The notes under the pieces are model-generated. The model worked only from the letters and a program-made list of their open reading frames with translations, had not been told where the DNA came from and did not search any database. Positions 8,901 to 15,536 of a DNA stretch of 64,000 nt are shown in pieces. Numbering within the stretch: position 1 is the first letter of the stretch; the number at the start of each line of letters is the position of its first letter. The translations under genes and the position numbers were made by a program. This DNA is from Bradyrhizobium sp. 132 (GTDB taxonomy: Bacteria > Pseudomonadota > Alphaproteobacteria > Rhizobiales > Xanthobacteraceae). Location: contig NZ_JADPKY010000106.1 of the NCBI RefSeq assembly GCF_023074185.1, forward strand, positions 62,001-126,000, in the 5' to 3' direction.

Positions 8901-11900
8901 CTCGACGCCGACCTCGCGCGCCACTGACGTCACCTGGTCGGCGAAGGTCGCGAGCGTCTCGGTCATGTTGTTGATCGTGTCGGCGAGCGCCGCGACCTCG
9001 CCCTTCGACTTCACCGTCAGGTTCTGCTTGAGGTCGCCGTTGGCGACCGCGGTCACCACCTTGACGATGCCGCGGACCTGCTCGGTCAGGTTCGCCGCCA
9101 TGAAGTTGACGGTGTCGGTGAGATCCTTCCAGGTGCCGGCGACGCCGGGCACCTGGGCCTGGCCGCCGAGTTCGCCTTCGGTGCCGACCTCGCGCGCGAC
9201 GCGGGTCACTTCGCCGGCGAAGGCATTGAGCTGGTCCACCATGGTGTTGATGGTGTTTTTCAGCTCGAGGATTTCGCCCTTCACGTCCACGGTGATCTTG
9301 CGCGACAAGTCGCCGCGCGCCACCGCAGTGGTGACCTCGGCGATGTTGCGGACCTGCGTGGTGAGGTTCGCGGCCAAAAGGTTGACGTTGTCGGTGAGGT
9401 CCTTCCAGGTGCCGCCGACGCCGGGGACCACGGCCTGGCCGCCGAGCCGGCCTTCGGTGCCGACCTCGCGCGCGACGCGCGTCACTTCGGCCGCGAAGGA
9501 GCGGAGCTGCTCGACCATGGTGTTCAAGGTGTCCTTGAGCAGCAAGATCTCGCCGCGCACGTCCACCGTGATCTTTTTCGAGAGGTCGCCGCCCGCGATC
9601 GCGGTTGCGACCTCGGCGATGTTGCGGACCTGGGCCGTCAGGTTCGAGGCCATGAAGTTGACGTTGTCGGTGAGGTCCTTCCAGGTGCCGGCAACCCCGG
9701 GCACCTCGGCCTGGCCGCCGAGCTTGCCTTCGGTGCCGACCTCGCGCGCGACGCGCGTGACTTCGCCGGCAAAGGCGTTGAGCTGGTCCACCATGGTATT
9801 GATGGTGTTCTTCAGCTCCAGGATTTCGCCGCGCACGTCGACGGTGATCTTGCGCGAGAGGTCGCCGCGCGCCACGGCAGTGGTGACCTCGGCGATGTTG
9901 CGGACCTGGGCGGTGAGGTTGCCCGCCATCGAGTTGACGCTGTCGGTGAGATCCTTCCAGGTGCCGGCGACGCCGGGCACGTTGGCCTGGCCGCCGAGGC
10001 GCCCTTCGGTGCCGACCTCGCGCGCCACGCGCGTCACCTCGCCCGCGAAGCGGTTGAGCTGGTCGACCATCGTGTTCAAGGTGTCCTTGAGCTGAAGGAT
10101 CTCGCCGCGCACGTCCACCGTGATCTTGCGGGACAAGTCGCCGCCGGCGATCGCGGTCGCCACTTCGGCGATGTTACGGACCTGGGCGGTGAGGTTGCCA
10201 GCCATCGAGTTGACGCTGTCGGTGAGGTCCTTCCAGGTGCCGGCGACGCCGGGCACTTCGGCTTGTCCACCGAGCTTGCCTTCGGTGCCGACTTCGCGCG
10301 CAACGCGCGTGACTTCGCCGGCGAAGGCGTTGAGCTGGTCCACCATGGTGTTGAGCGTTTCCTTCAACTGAAGGATTTCGCCGGACACGTTGACGGTGAT
10401 CTTCTTCGACAAATCGCCCTTGGCCACCGCGGTCGCGACTTCGGCGATGTTGCGGACCTGCCCGGTCAGGTTCGACGCCATCGAGTTGACGCTGTCGGTG
10501 AGGTCCTTCCAGGTGCCGGCGACGCCGCGCACCTGGGCCTGGCCGCCGAGTTTGCCTTCGGTGCCGACTTCGCGCGCGACGCGCGTCACTTCGCCGGCAA
10601 AGGCGTTGAGCTGGTCCACCATGGTGTTGATGGTGTCCTTCAGCTCCAGGATTTCGCCGCGCACGTCCACGGTGATCTTCTTCGACAAGTCGCCGCCGGC
10701 AACCGCCGTCGTCACCTCGGCGATGTTGCGGACCTGCGCGGTCAGGTTCGACGCCATCGAGTTGACGCTCTCGGTGAGATCCTTCCAGGTGCCGGCGACG
10801 CCGAGCACGTTGGCCTGGCCGCCGAGGCGGCCTTCGGTGCCGACCTCGCGCGCCACACGCGTCACTTCGCCGGCGAAGGCGTTGAGCTGGTCCACGCAGG
10901 TGTTCAGCGTTTCCTTCAGCTGAAGGATCTCGCCCGACACGTTCACCGTGATCTTCTTCGAGAGGTCGCCGCCCGCGATGGCGGTCGCGACGTCAGCGAT
11001 GTTGCGGACCTGGGCCGTCAGGTTCGACGCCATGAAGTTGACGTTGTCGGTGAGGTCCTTCCAGGTGCCGGCGACACCAGGCACCTGGGCCTGGCCGCCG
11101 AGCTTGCCCTCGGTGCCGACCTCGCGCGCCACGCGCGTCACTTCGGAGGCGAAGGAGTTGAGCTGGTCCACCATGGTGTTGATAGTGTCCTTCAGCTCCA
11201 GGATCTCGCCGCGCACGTCCACCGTGATCTTGCGCGACAAGTCGCCGCGCGCAACGGCGGTGGTGACGTTGGCGATGTTGCGCACCTGGGCGGTGAGGTT
11301 GCCGCACATCGCGTTCACGGAATCGGTCAGGTCCTTCCAGGTACCGGCGACGCCGGGCACGATGGCCTGGCCGCCGAGCTTGCCGTCGGTGCCGACCTCG
11401 CGCGCCACGCGCGTCACTTCGGAAGCGAAGGAGCGGAGCTGGTCCACCATCGTGTTGATGGCTTCCTTGAGCTGAAGGATCTCGCCGCGCACGTCCACCG
11501 TGATCTTCTTCGACAAGTCGCCGTTGGCCACAGCGATCGTCACCTCGGCAATGTTGCGAACCTGGTTGGTCAGGTTGTTCGCCATCGAGTTGACGCTCTC
11601 GGTCAAATCCTTCCAGACGCCAGTCATTTCCGGCACCTGGGCCTGGCCGCCGAGCTTGCCCTCGGTGCCGACCTCACGCGCGACGCGCGTCACCTCGGAG
11701 GTGAACACGCCGAGCTGCTTGATCATGGTGTTGACGATGGTCGCGGACTGCAGGAATTCTCCGCGGAGCGGACGGCCGTCGACGTCGAGCTTGACGGTCT
11801 GGATCAGGTCGCCTTGCGCCACGGCTGCGACCGCGCGCGTCACCTCGCGAGTTGGCCACAACAAATCGTCGATCAATGTGTTGACCGAGCCTTCCATATC

Positions 11901-12221
11901 GGCCCAGGAGCCGGAGGCGAGGCCGAACTTCACGCGCTGCCGCGTCTTGCCCTCGCGGCCCACCACTTGGCCGACCAGCTCGAGCTGCTGCGCCATGCGC
12001 TGATTGGCGGCGATGATTTCGTTGAAAGTGTCGGCGAGCTTGCCGTCAATGCCGAGATAGTCGCCGCTCATGCGCACCGAGAAATCGCCGTTGCGCATGG
12101 CCTGGAGGGCAAGCAGCAATTCTGCCCGGGAATCCGGCTCCGACATACCGTTGTTCTTTGGCTTTGGGCCGCGACGACCGGAGCGTGATGCAGTTCCGGT
12201 TTCGACGTCGCTCATACTCAT
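5925..12221 (-). CDS. Giant soluble hybrid histidine kinase with 11 HAMP-type repeats (2098 aa)
   Basis: A very large sensor kinase without a membrane segment. Divergent HAMP-like units occupy residues 20-175. Eleven tandem 92-residue repeats follow (about 176-1190), each with EVTRVAREVGTEG, LGGQA, GTWKDLTDSVN, LTAQVRNIAEV and GDLSKKITV. Then come a GAF domain (about 1195-1360), a coiled coil, HisKA with His1434 (SHELRTP), HATPase (NLLSNAF, DTGIGI, GTGLGLAI) and three receivers with Asp1760, Asp1882 and Asp2029. REC1 lacks the usual acidic pair context less clearly than REC2/3. The repeats resemble those of fungal group III (NIK1/Os-1) kinases. An alternative ATG two codons in (12215) has a better ribosome site. 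It is followed 13 bases later by the HWE kinase. Confidence 0.93.
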   Translation of the reverse strand: MSMSDVETGTASRSGRRGPKPKNNGMSEPDSRAELLLALQAMRNGDFSVRMSGDYLGIDGKLADTFNEIIAANQRMAQQLELVGQVVGREGKTRQRVKFGLASGSWADMEGSVNTLIDDLLWPTREVTRAVAAVAQGDLIQTVKLDVDGRPLRGEFLQSATIVNTMIKQLGVFTSEVTRVAREVGTEGKLGGQAQVPEMTGVWKDLTESVNSMANNLTNQVRNIAEVTIAVANGDLSKKITVDVRGEILQLKEAINTMVDQLRSFASEVTRVAREVGTDGKLGGQAIVPGVAGTWKDLTDSVNAMCGNLTAQVRNIANVTTAVARGDLSRKITVDVRGEILELKDTINTMVDQLNSFASEVTRVAREVGTEGKLGGQAQVPGVAGTWKDLTDNVNFMASNLTAQVRNIADVATAIAGGDLSKKITVNVSGEILQLKETLNTCVDQLNAFAGEVTRVAREVGTEGRLGGQANVLGVAGTWKDLTESVNSMASNLTAQVRNIAEVTTAVAGGDLSKKITVDVRGEILELKDTINTMVDQLNAFAGEVTRVAREVGTEGKLGGQAQVRGVAGTWKDLTDSVNSMASNLTGQVRNIAEVATAVAKGDLSKKITVNVSGEILQLKETLNTMVDQLNAFAGEVTRVAREVGTEGKLGGQAEVPGVAGTWKDLTDSVNSMAGNLTAQVRNIAEVATAIAGGDLSRKITVDVRGEILQLKDTLNTMVDQLNRFAGEVTRVAREVGTEGRLGGQANVPGVAGTWKDLTDSVNSMAGNLTAQVRNIAEVTTAVARGDLSRKITVDVRGEILELKNTINTMVDQLNAFAGEVTRVAREVGTEGKLGGQAEVPGVAGTWKDLTDNVNFMASNLTAQVRNIAEVATAIAGGDLSKKITVDVRGEILLLKDTLNTMVEQLRSFAAEVTRVAREVGTEGRLGGQAVVPGVGGTWKDLTDNVNLLAANLTTQVRNIAEVTTAVARGDLSRKITVDVKGEILELKNTINTMVDQLNAFAGEVTRVAREVGTEGELGGQAQVPGVAGTWKDLTDTVNFMAANLTEQVRGIVKVVTAVANGDLKQNLTVKSKGEVAALADTINNMTETLATFADQVTSVAREVGVEGRLGGQADVPGAAGTWKDLTGNVNLLAANLTSQVRAIAEVATAVTKGDLTRSIQVDARGEVSELKDNINTMITNLRLTTDVNTEQDWLKTNLAKFTNMLQGQRDLTTVGRLLLTELSPLVNAHTGVIYQVENEDSPQLLLLASYAGDGIYPYQRVLPLGDGLIGQCAIDKRPRVIADIPADVVPINSALLRVAPKNLVVLPVLFEGQVKAVIELASLTSFTTSQMTFLEQLTDSIGIVLNSIEATMQTEGLLKQSQQLAGELQTQQRELQQTNDQLEQKAQQLAERNVEVERKNQEIEQARRALEEKATELALTSKYKSEFLANMSHELRTPLNSILILGQQLTDNPDGNLTGKQVEFARTIHGAGTDLLNLISDILDLSKIESGTVTVDAEEILTANLLDTVGRPFRHEAENRNLSFKIDLDPNLARSLVTDSKRLQQVLKNLLSNAFKFTAEGEVRLKVAAAVGGWGTDHPVLNSAPAVIAFEVSDTGIGIPLEKQKLIFEAFQQADAGTSRKYGGTGLGLAISRELASLLGGEIHLRSLPGKGSCFTLYLPLKYSGPTLAPRPAPQQHSQPPALQPATPEQQRVIEQLADDRLNLEPGDSILLIVEDDPHYARILIDLARDKGFKVLVAARGAEALELAKQYQPRAVSLDVFLPDMLGWTVLSQLKHNPLTRHIPVQVITLDEDRQHALARGAFSFVNKPTTTEGVSAALTQIKEYARPRRKRLLIVEDNEAEQLSIRELLHHDDIEIVTAGTGADALSMLRESPCDCVVLDLRLPDMSGFEVLDQIRNDEALSNVPVVVFTGRELSAEEDAELHTMARSIVVKGVESPERLLDETALFLHRVITELPVEKQRMLEKLNSSDDDLIGKTALLVDDDARNIFALSSVLERRGMKVLTATTGKEAVTLVESNPEIAIVLMDIMMPQMDGYQTIGVIREDPAFARVPIIALTAKAMKGDREKCLEAGASDYLAKPVNTDQLLLAIRMWLHR
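8660..11700 (-). repeat. Eleven tandem 276-bp coding repeats (92 codons each)
   Basis: The HAMP-type units recur at exact 276-base spacing; for example the shared gtgccgacctcgcgcgc core is at 9181, 9457, 9733 and 10009. Neighbouring copies are nearly identical in nucleotide as well as protein sequence, except the two end copies, which have drifted (last copy reads VTSVAREVGVEG). Confidence 0.92.
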
Positions 12222-12432
12222 TCCCCCGCAGGCGCCGGCCGAATCCCAGGCAAGACGCGATTGATCAAGATAGAGCTTCAGCCCAATTCGAAATCAAGCG
12301 CCAACGTACGGCACCAGGAAATGGAACCTGCTTTGCTCAGCCCAATGAAAACAATCGCGACGGACCGAAATGGTTCCATCGGGTTCCGAAATTTTCGGGC
12401 CGAAGGTCCCCTGCAAGGGGCAGTTGGCTTCA

Positions 12433-12457
12433 GGAACGGAGTGGCGGCCCTCCCGTT
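12433..12457 (+). promoter_or_regulatory. EcfG-type promoter (perfect consensus) for the 98-aa secreted protein gene
   Basis: GGAAC at 12433, 16 bases, CGTT at 12454-12457: exact consensus. The start codon is 27 bases downstream. The rest of 12222-12432 holds no gene I can support; it must contain the promoter of the giant kinase, which I could not identify. Confidence 0.7.
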
Positions 12458-12483
12458 AGCCCGCAAATGCAGGGAGAGCGCAT

Positions 12484-12780
12484 ATGAAAGCCGGATTTGC
12501 CGTCGTCGTGATTGTGATGGTGTTTGCCGGATCGGCTTTGGCGCAGAGCGGTGCGCCCAGCGGTCGCGGCGCCGTGACCGGCGATCCCGCCGCAAGCTCC
12601 GCCACGCCACGGGCGGATACGCCGACCACGGGCACTTCGACCCGGTCGAACCCCAGCGGTAGCAGCACCTCGAGCTCGGGCGGCAAGGATGACAATGGGG
12701 ATGCCGGCCGGGACAGAATGCCGGAGAGCGACCGTACGGTGCGGCCGGAGAGCCAGCAACATCATCCGAACAACAAGTAA
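12484..12780 (+). CDS. Small secreted Ser/Thr/Pro-rich protein (98 aa)
   Basis: Function unknown. Signal peptide MKAGFAVVVIVMVFAGSALA with cleavage before QSGAP. The mature protein is low-complexity and hydrophilic (TGTSTRSNPSGSSTSSSGG), so probably disordered. GGGAGAG precedes the ATG by five bases. The perfect EcfG-type promoter at 12433-12457 marks it as a likely general-stress gene. Its stop is five bases from the stop of the convergent gene, within a small hairpin (12773-12793). Confidence 0.78.
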   Translation: MKAGFAVVVIVMVFAGSALAQSGAPSGRGAVTGDPAASSATPRADTPTTGTSTRSNPSGSSTSSSGGKDDNGDAGRDRMPESDRTVRPESQQHHPNNK

Positions 12781-12793
12781 AGGGGCTACTTGT
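12773..12793. terminator. Weak bidirectional stem-loop between convergent genes
   Basis: ACAAGTA / TACTTGT with a 7-base loop spans the stop codons of both convergent genes. There is no clear T-run on either side, so a terminator role is tentative. Confidence 0.35.
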
Positions 12794-13298
12794 CCGCCAT
12801 GGTGCGCTCGGCGTCCTTGACCTGCGAGCGCAACATCGGGAGCTGCTCGCGCGCGAACGCCGCAAGGGCGGCATCATCGGGCGCCTTGAGATAGCGTTCG
12901 AGCAGGTCGATGACCGATTCATATTCAGGAATCTGCGCGGCATAGAAGCTTTTGACGAAAGTTGGCCCGTCCGAGGTTTCGGGCTCGACCAGGCTCGCGC
13001 TCGCCGGGGTCGTCTTGGCGACGCGCGGTTCAGTGCCAATCGCCTCCTGGATCGGCTTCAGGGCCTTGTCGCGCTGGGCTGCTTCTTCGGCACGCAGGGC
13101 GGCGAGGTTCTTGACCTCGGCATTGCCCTTCAGGTCGGTGCTCTCCAGCAGACCCTGCTGGAAGCGGCTGAACGTGTAGAGGTCGCTGATGACCTCGGTT
13201 GCGGTCGGCGGGCGGCCGGCCGGACTGTGCTCGGCGGTGCTATCGGCAAGCGCTGCAGTGCTGATGGAGGCGAGGACTATCGCGACAAGAATCCGCAT
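12786..13298 (-). CDS. Secreted DUF4142-like protein (170 aa)
   Basis: Exported helical protein of unknown role. The ATG at 13298 gives a signal peptide (MRILVAIVLASISTAALA, cleavage before DSTAE). The mature part (FSRFQQGLLESTDLKGNAEVKNLAALRA in pieces, then a C-terminal FVKSFYAAQIPEYESVIDLLERY stretch) has the helix spacing of DUF4142 proteins but is more divergent than the paralogue at 16226-16777. A GGAAC element occurs upstream, but the matching -10 is poor (TATT). Confidence 0.65.
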   Translation of the reverse strand: MRILVAIVLASISTAALADSTAEHSPAGRPPTATEVISDLYTFSRFQQGLLESTDLKGNAEVKNLAALRAEEAAQRDKALKPIQEAIGTEPRVAKTTPASASLVEPETSDGPTFVKSFYAAQIPEYESVIDLLERYLKAPDDAALAAFAREQLPMLRSQVKDAERTMADK

Positions 13299-13392
13299 GT
13301 ATGCCAATAGCGGATGGTGACCAAAGTTCCGCAAATGTTACGATCTCGTAAGGGCTGTTGCAGCGCCCAGGTTCCGTCCCCAATTTTCCTTC

Positions 13393-13587
13393 ATGAAACG
13401 ATCCGACACTTTCAGAGACAACGCCGACAATTGCCTTCAGCTCGCTGAACGGTCCCAAGGACAGCCGGCTCACAACCGCTTCTTGCGCATGGCGGAGGCG
13501 TGGACGGCACTCGCGAACGAGCAGGACTGGCTCGACGGCGAGGTGCCGCCCGTTGCGGCCCGCAGCCGTCAAAGGCAGGAGGCGTGA
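13393..13587 (+). CDS. Small helical protein of a Rhizobiales family (64 aa)
   Basis: No assigned function. The pattern FRDNADNCLQLAERSQGQPAHNRFLRMAEAWTALA, seen here in shorter pieces, recurs in many very small Bradyrhizobium proteins as I recall them. Predicted all-helical, soluble, no signal peptide. The ATG follows the divergent promoter region by about 95 bases. Confidence 0.65.
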   Translation: MKRSDTFRDNADNCLQLAERSQGQPAHNRFLRMAEAWTALANEQDWLDGEVPPVAARSRQRQEA

Positions 13588-13714
13588 CGCTCTCGTTTCC
13601 GTGAATCTGCGTGTGAGACGGCTCACGGAACGCAAGCCACCAATTCATTATTCGGGAGCAGTCGATCGCGTTATTTTTTGATTCCAGGAATTTAATTCCA
13701 GAAGGAGGTTTGCG

Positions 13715-13852
13715 ATGGCTACACGCCCACGTCTGGCTCTTCTTTCTCTCATTTTCGCCTTTGGCGTCTCGGTCGCATTTGCGACGGTGACGACGGTGCG
13801 GCAGGTGCATCATGAAAATGCATCGGCCGCGGTCCGCGCGGCCCATAGTTAG
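13715..13852 (+). CDS. Very small single-span membrane or exported protein (45 aa)
   Basis: Short ORF with an excellent ribosome site (AAGGAGG seven bases before ATG). Translation starts MATRPRLALLSLIFAFGVSV and ends in VRAAHS: a basic N-terminus, one 17-residue hydrophobic segment and a polar tail with HH. It is either a tail-out membrane microprotein or an exported peptide. No family recognised. No other frame competes in this stretch. It lies between two small stress-type genes. Confidence 0.65.
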   Translation: MATRPRLALLSLIFAFGVSVAFATVTTVRQVHHENASAAVRAAHS

Positions 13853-13872
13853 CCGCAGCCTCTCTTGCTCTC

Positions 13873-13897
13873 GGAACCTTCGAGGCTCAGGCGCGTA
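13873..13897 (+). promoter_or_regulatory. Possible EcfG-type promoter for the 68-aa protein gene
   Basis: GGAAC at 13873, 16 bases, CGTA at 13894. The -35 is perfect but the final base of the -10 differs from CGTT, so this is weaker than the other sites. The start codon is 48 bases downstream. Confidence 0.4.
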
Positions 13898-13944
13898 AGC
13901 GCTTCGAGACGACACGAGAGAGGCGAGAGCATATAGAGCATATC

Positions 13945-14151
13945 ATGGCCCATTCCGACCAAGGCATCATCAGAGATCAGCGCGGTGAACAGCAGCCGCG
14001 GGACAAGCAGCGCGCGCAAACGGTGCACAAGTCGAAGCGAGAGGGCTCGCCCTCTCGCGAGGCCACGCGCGATCCCAAGTTGAACGACAACAGCAAGACA
14101 CCCGGCTCCGGCATGGTGCCGGATGATTCCGGCGACGCGCCGAGCGGCTAA
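13945..14151 (+). CDS. Small hydrophilic protein (68 aa)
   Basis: Function unknown. Highly charged and probably disordered (IRDQRGEQQPRDKQRAQ, then KREGSPSREATRDPK), ending in Gly/Ser/Asp-rich sequence. No signal peptide. Composition resembles hydrophilin-like stress proteins, which is only a compositional impression. Terminated by the hairpin at 14238-14267. Confidence 0.6.
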   Translation: MAHSDQGIIRDQRGEQQPRDKQRAQTVHKSKREGSPSREATRDPKLNDNSKTPGSGMVPDDSGDAPSG

Positions 14152-14237
14152 TTCCACGAGGAACGAATCCCCGCGCGAAGAGTCGAGGGATTGCTTCCGG
14201 TTGTCATGCCCCCGGTGATCCGGAAGCATCTCCAAGG

Positions 14238-14267
14238 ACGGCCCTGGCACCCCGTGCCGGGGCCGTT
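14238..14267 (+). terminator. Rho-independent terminator
   Basis: ACGGCC-TGGCAC / GTGCC-GGCCGT stem with small bulges and a CCC loop, followed by TTT. It ends the unit at 13945-14151. Confidence 0.6.
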
Positions 14268-14287
14268 TGCTTGAGCATCGGGCCGGG

Positions 14288-14536
14288 CTAATCTTCGGAC
14301 TCGCGCTGCGGATGCGGGTGCGTGTGGCCGTCCGGGCCGCGCCCGAAAACCCCGAACCTGCTCGATTTGACATTAGCCCCTGCATCGACCCCGGCGGCGG
14401 CCAGTCCGAGCTTGAGGAGCTCGCGTACCGCCGCGGCTCGTGTCGGCATGCGATGTTTGAACCGGAAGTCGTCCACCGCGGCCAGTTCTTCTGGTGACAG
14501 CATGACCTGGAGCCGCTCGGCGCGAAGGTCGTTCAT
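14288..14536 (-). CDS. Ribbon-helix-helix-type small DNA-binding protein (82 aa)
   Basis: Likely autoregulatory repressor. Residues 5-45 (RAERLQVMLSPEELAAVDDF, then MPTRAAAVRELLKLGL) fit the RHH fold: a short beta strand with alternating residues and two helices ending in the AxxELLxLG pattern. The C-terminal tail is His-rich (DGHTHPHPQ). The ATG at 14536 is preferred over the TTG at 14542. A near-perfect 37-bp palindrome (14551-14587) lies 14 bases upstream and is a likely operator. No toxin gene is next to it on the same strand, so I do not call it an antitoxin. Confidence 0.72.
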   Translation of the reverse strand: MNDLRAERLQVMLSPEELAAVDDFRFKHRMPTRAAAVRELLKLGLAAAGVDAGANVKSSRFGVFGRGPDGHTHPHPQRESED

Positions 14537-14550
14537 GGTCAATCACCCAA

Positions 14551-14587
14551 AATGAGTATGTTGAGTAATCCACTCAACAAACTCATT
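14551..14587. promoter_or_regulatory. 37-bp palindromic operator upstream of the RHH gene
   Basis: Two 16-base arms match at 15 of 16 positions (left AATGAGTATGTTGAGT) around a 5-base spacer AATCC. Each arm carries two TGAGT repeats spaced nine bases apart, giving four half-sites, the arrangement RHH dimers-of-dimers bind. Confidence 0.65.
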
Positions 14588-14700
14588 CCACGAGGGTTCC
14601 ACAAAATCCGAGCCACCAGATGGTCATCGAGCAGGCGCTGGGCCAACAGCCCGGGCCTTCAACCGCCGAGATTGCAGCCTTCGACGCAAGCGAAAGCGAG

Positions 14701-15189
14701 CTAACGCTTCGCGAGGGGAGAGCTCTTTGCCGATCGCGAATGGGCTGATCGGTGCGGCTTCCGGGAGACGATGCGAAGCTTGCGCCTGAGCCACCAGGCC
14801 AATACCGAGACGACGGCCCAGACTATCAACGCTGCAGCGAAAGCGCCCGGAACGCTCGAAGCCACGGTGAGATGAAAGATGGCGGCGAATGCCAGGAGAC
14901 CGATGCTTCCCCAGGCGGCGCCAGCCGCGTCGAGCGCGGCGGCTTCTTGCCCGCGGCGCGTGCCGCTGAGGCCGGCCTTCTCCTTGGTGCGGCGCTCATG
15001 GCTTTCGACCAGCGTGGCGCTCGCGCAGAAGATGGCGGGAAGCGCAAGGAATAGCCCGCCGACTGACACACCGAAGCGCGCTCCCAGTATCCCCGTGAGC
15101 ACGGTCGCCAAGCCACCGAGCAGGAAACGAATGCCGTATTCGTACCAGCGTGTCTGCTTTAGCGCGGAGAGTGACAGCTTGACCGGCAT
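14701..15189 (-). CDS. DUF3147-type membrane protein (162 aa)
   Basis: Inner-membrane protein of unknown function. Four hydrophobic segments, with the family pattern FLLGGLATVLTG...GLFLALPAIFCASATL. The N-terminus and the C-terminal tail are basic. The ATG overlaps the stop of the preceding gene by one base (TGATG), so translation is coupled. It is the third gene of a PAP2/DUF3147/DUF3147 unit. The Arg/Lys/Ser-rich last 25 residues probably lie in the cytoplasm. Confidence 0.75.
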   Translation of the reverse strand: MPVKLSLSALKQTRWYEYGIRFLLGGLATVLTGILGARFGVSVGGLFLALPAIFCASATLVESHERRTKEKAGLSGTRRGQEAAALDAAGAAWGSIGLLAFAAIFHLTVASSVPGAFAAALIVWAVVSVLAWWLRRKLRIVSRKPHRSAHSRSAKSSPLAKR

Positions 15190-15536
15190 CAGGCCGCACC
15201 TCCGAAGCCGGCGAGCAGGCCGAAGGCGACCGCAAGCCACACGACAACAGCGAGGACGGTCGCGGGCAGCGCGGACACACGGTATCCGATCAGCAGATGG
15301 CAGACGACAACGCTGTAGCAGCCGAGCGCGACCGCGCCATAGATCATCGTCCAGCTTTCGGCCGCAGCATATTGCGGGCCGTGCTGGACGACGGCGATGC
15401 CGAGCGTCGCCAGTGCGACTGACGGCGCTGCGCCGAGCAGCCCCGCAAAGCTTTTGGGTTTGAGCATATCGCCGAAGATCGCAAAGGCGGAGACGATGAC
15501 GCCGCCGGCAATGAATCGCAGGACATATTCGGTCAC
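15189..15536 (-). CDS. DUF3147-type membrane protein (115 aa), GTG start
   Basis: Four-TM inner-membrane protein related to its downstream neighbour (FIAGGVIVSAFAIFGD, SFAGLLGAAPSVALATL). The GTG at 15536 overlaps the PAP2 stop codon as GTGA with GGGAACGGA upstream, so translation is coupled. A longer reading into the PAP2 gene is open but is only a shadow. Both DUF3147 copies probably act together, perhaps as a heteromer; that is inference. Confidence 0.75.
   Translation of the reverse strand: MTEYVLRFIAGGVIVSAFAIFGDMLKPKSFAGLLGAAPSVALATLGIAVVQHGPQYAAAESWTMIYGAVALGCYSVVVCHLLIGYRVSALPATVLAVVVWLAVAFGLLAGFGGAA

Noticed and set aside
7287..8927. 546-codon plus-strand ORF
   Set aside because: Antisense shadow of the GAF/HisKA part of the giant kinase.
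8660..11700. Regular repeats considered as CRISPR
   Set aside because: The unit is 276 bp, codes in frame without gaps, and has no spacers.
10263..12188. 641-codon plus-strand ORF opposite the giant kinase
   Set aside because: It is a mirror of the repetitive kinase gene in GC-rich DNA: composition is His/Gly/Asp repeats, with no ribosome site and no family pattern.
13299..13340. EcfG-type promoter for the gene at 12786-13298
   Set aside because: GGAAC is present, but the -10 at the right spacing reads TATT, two mismatches.
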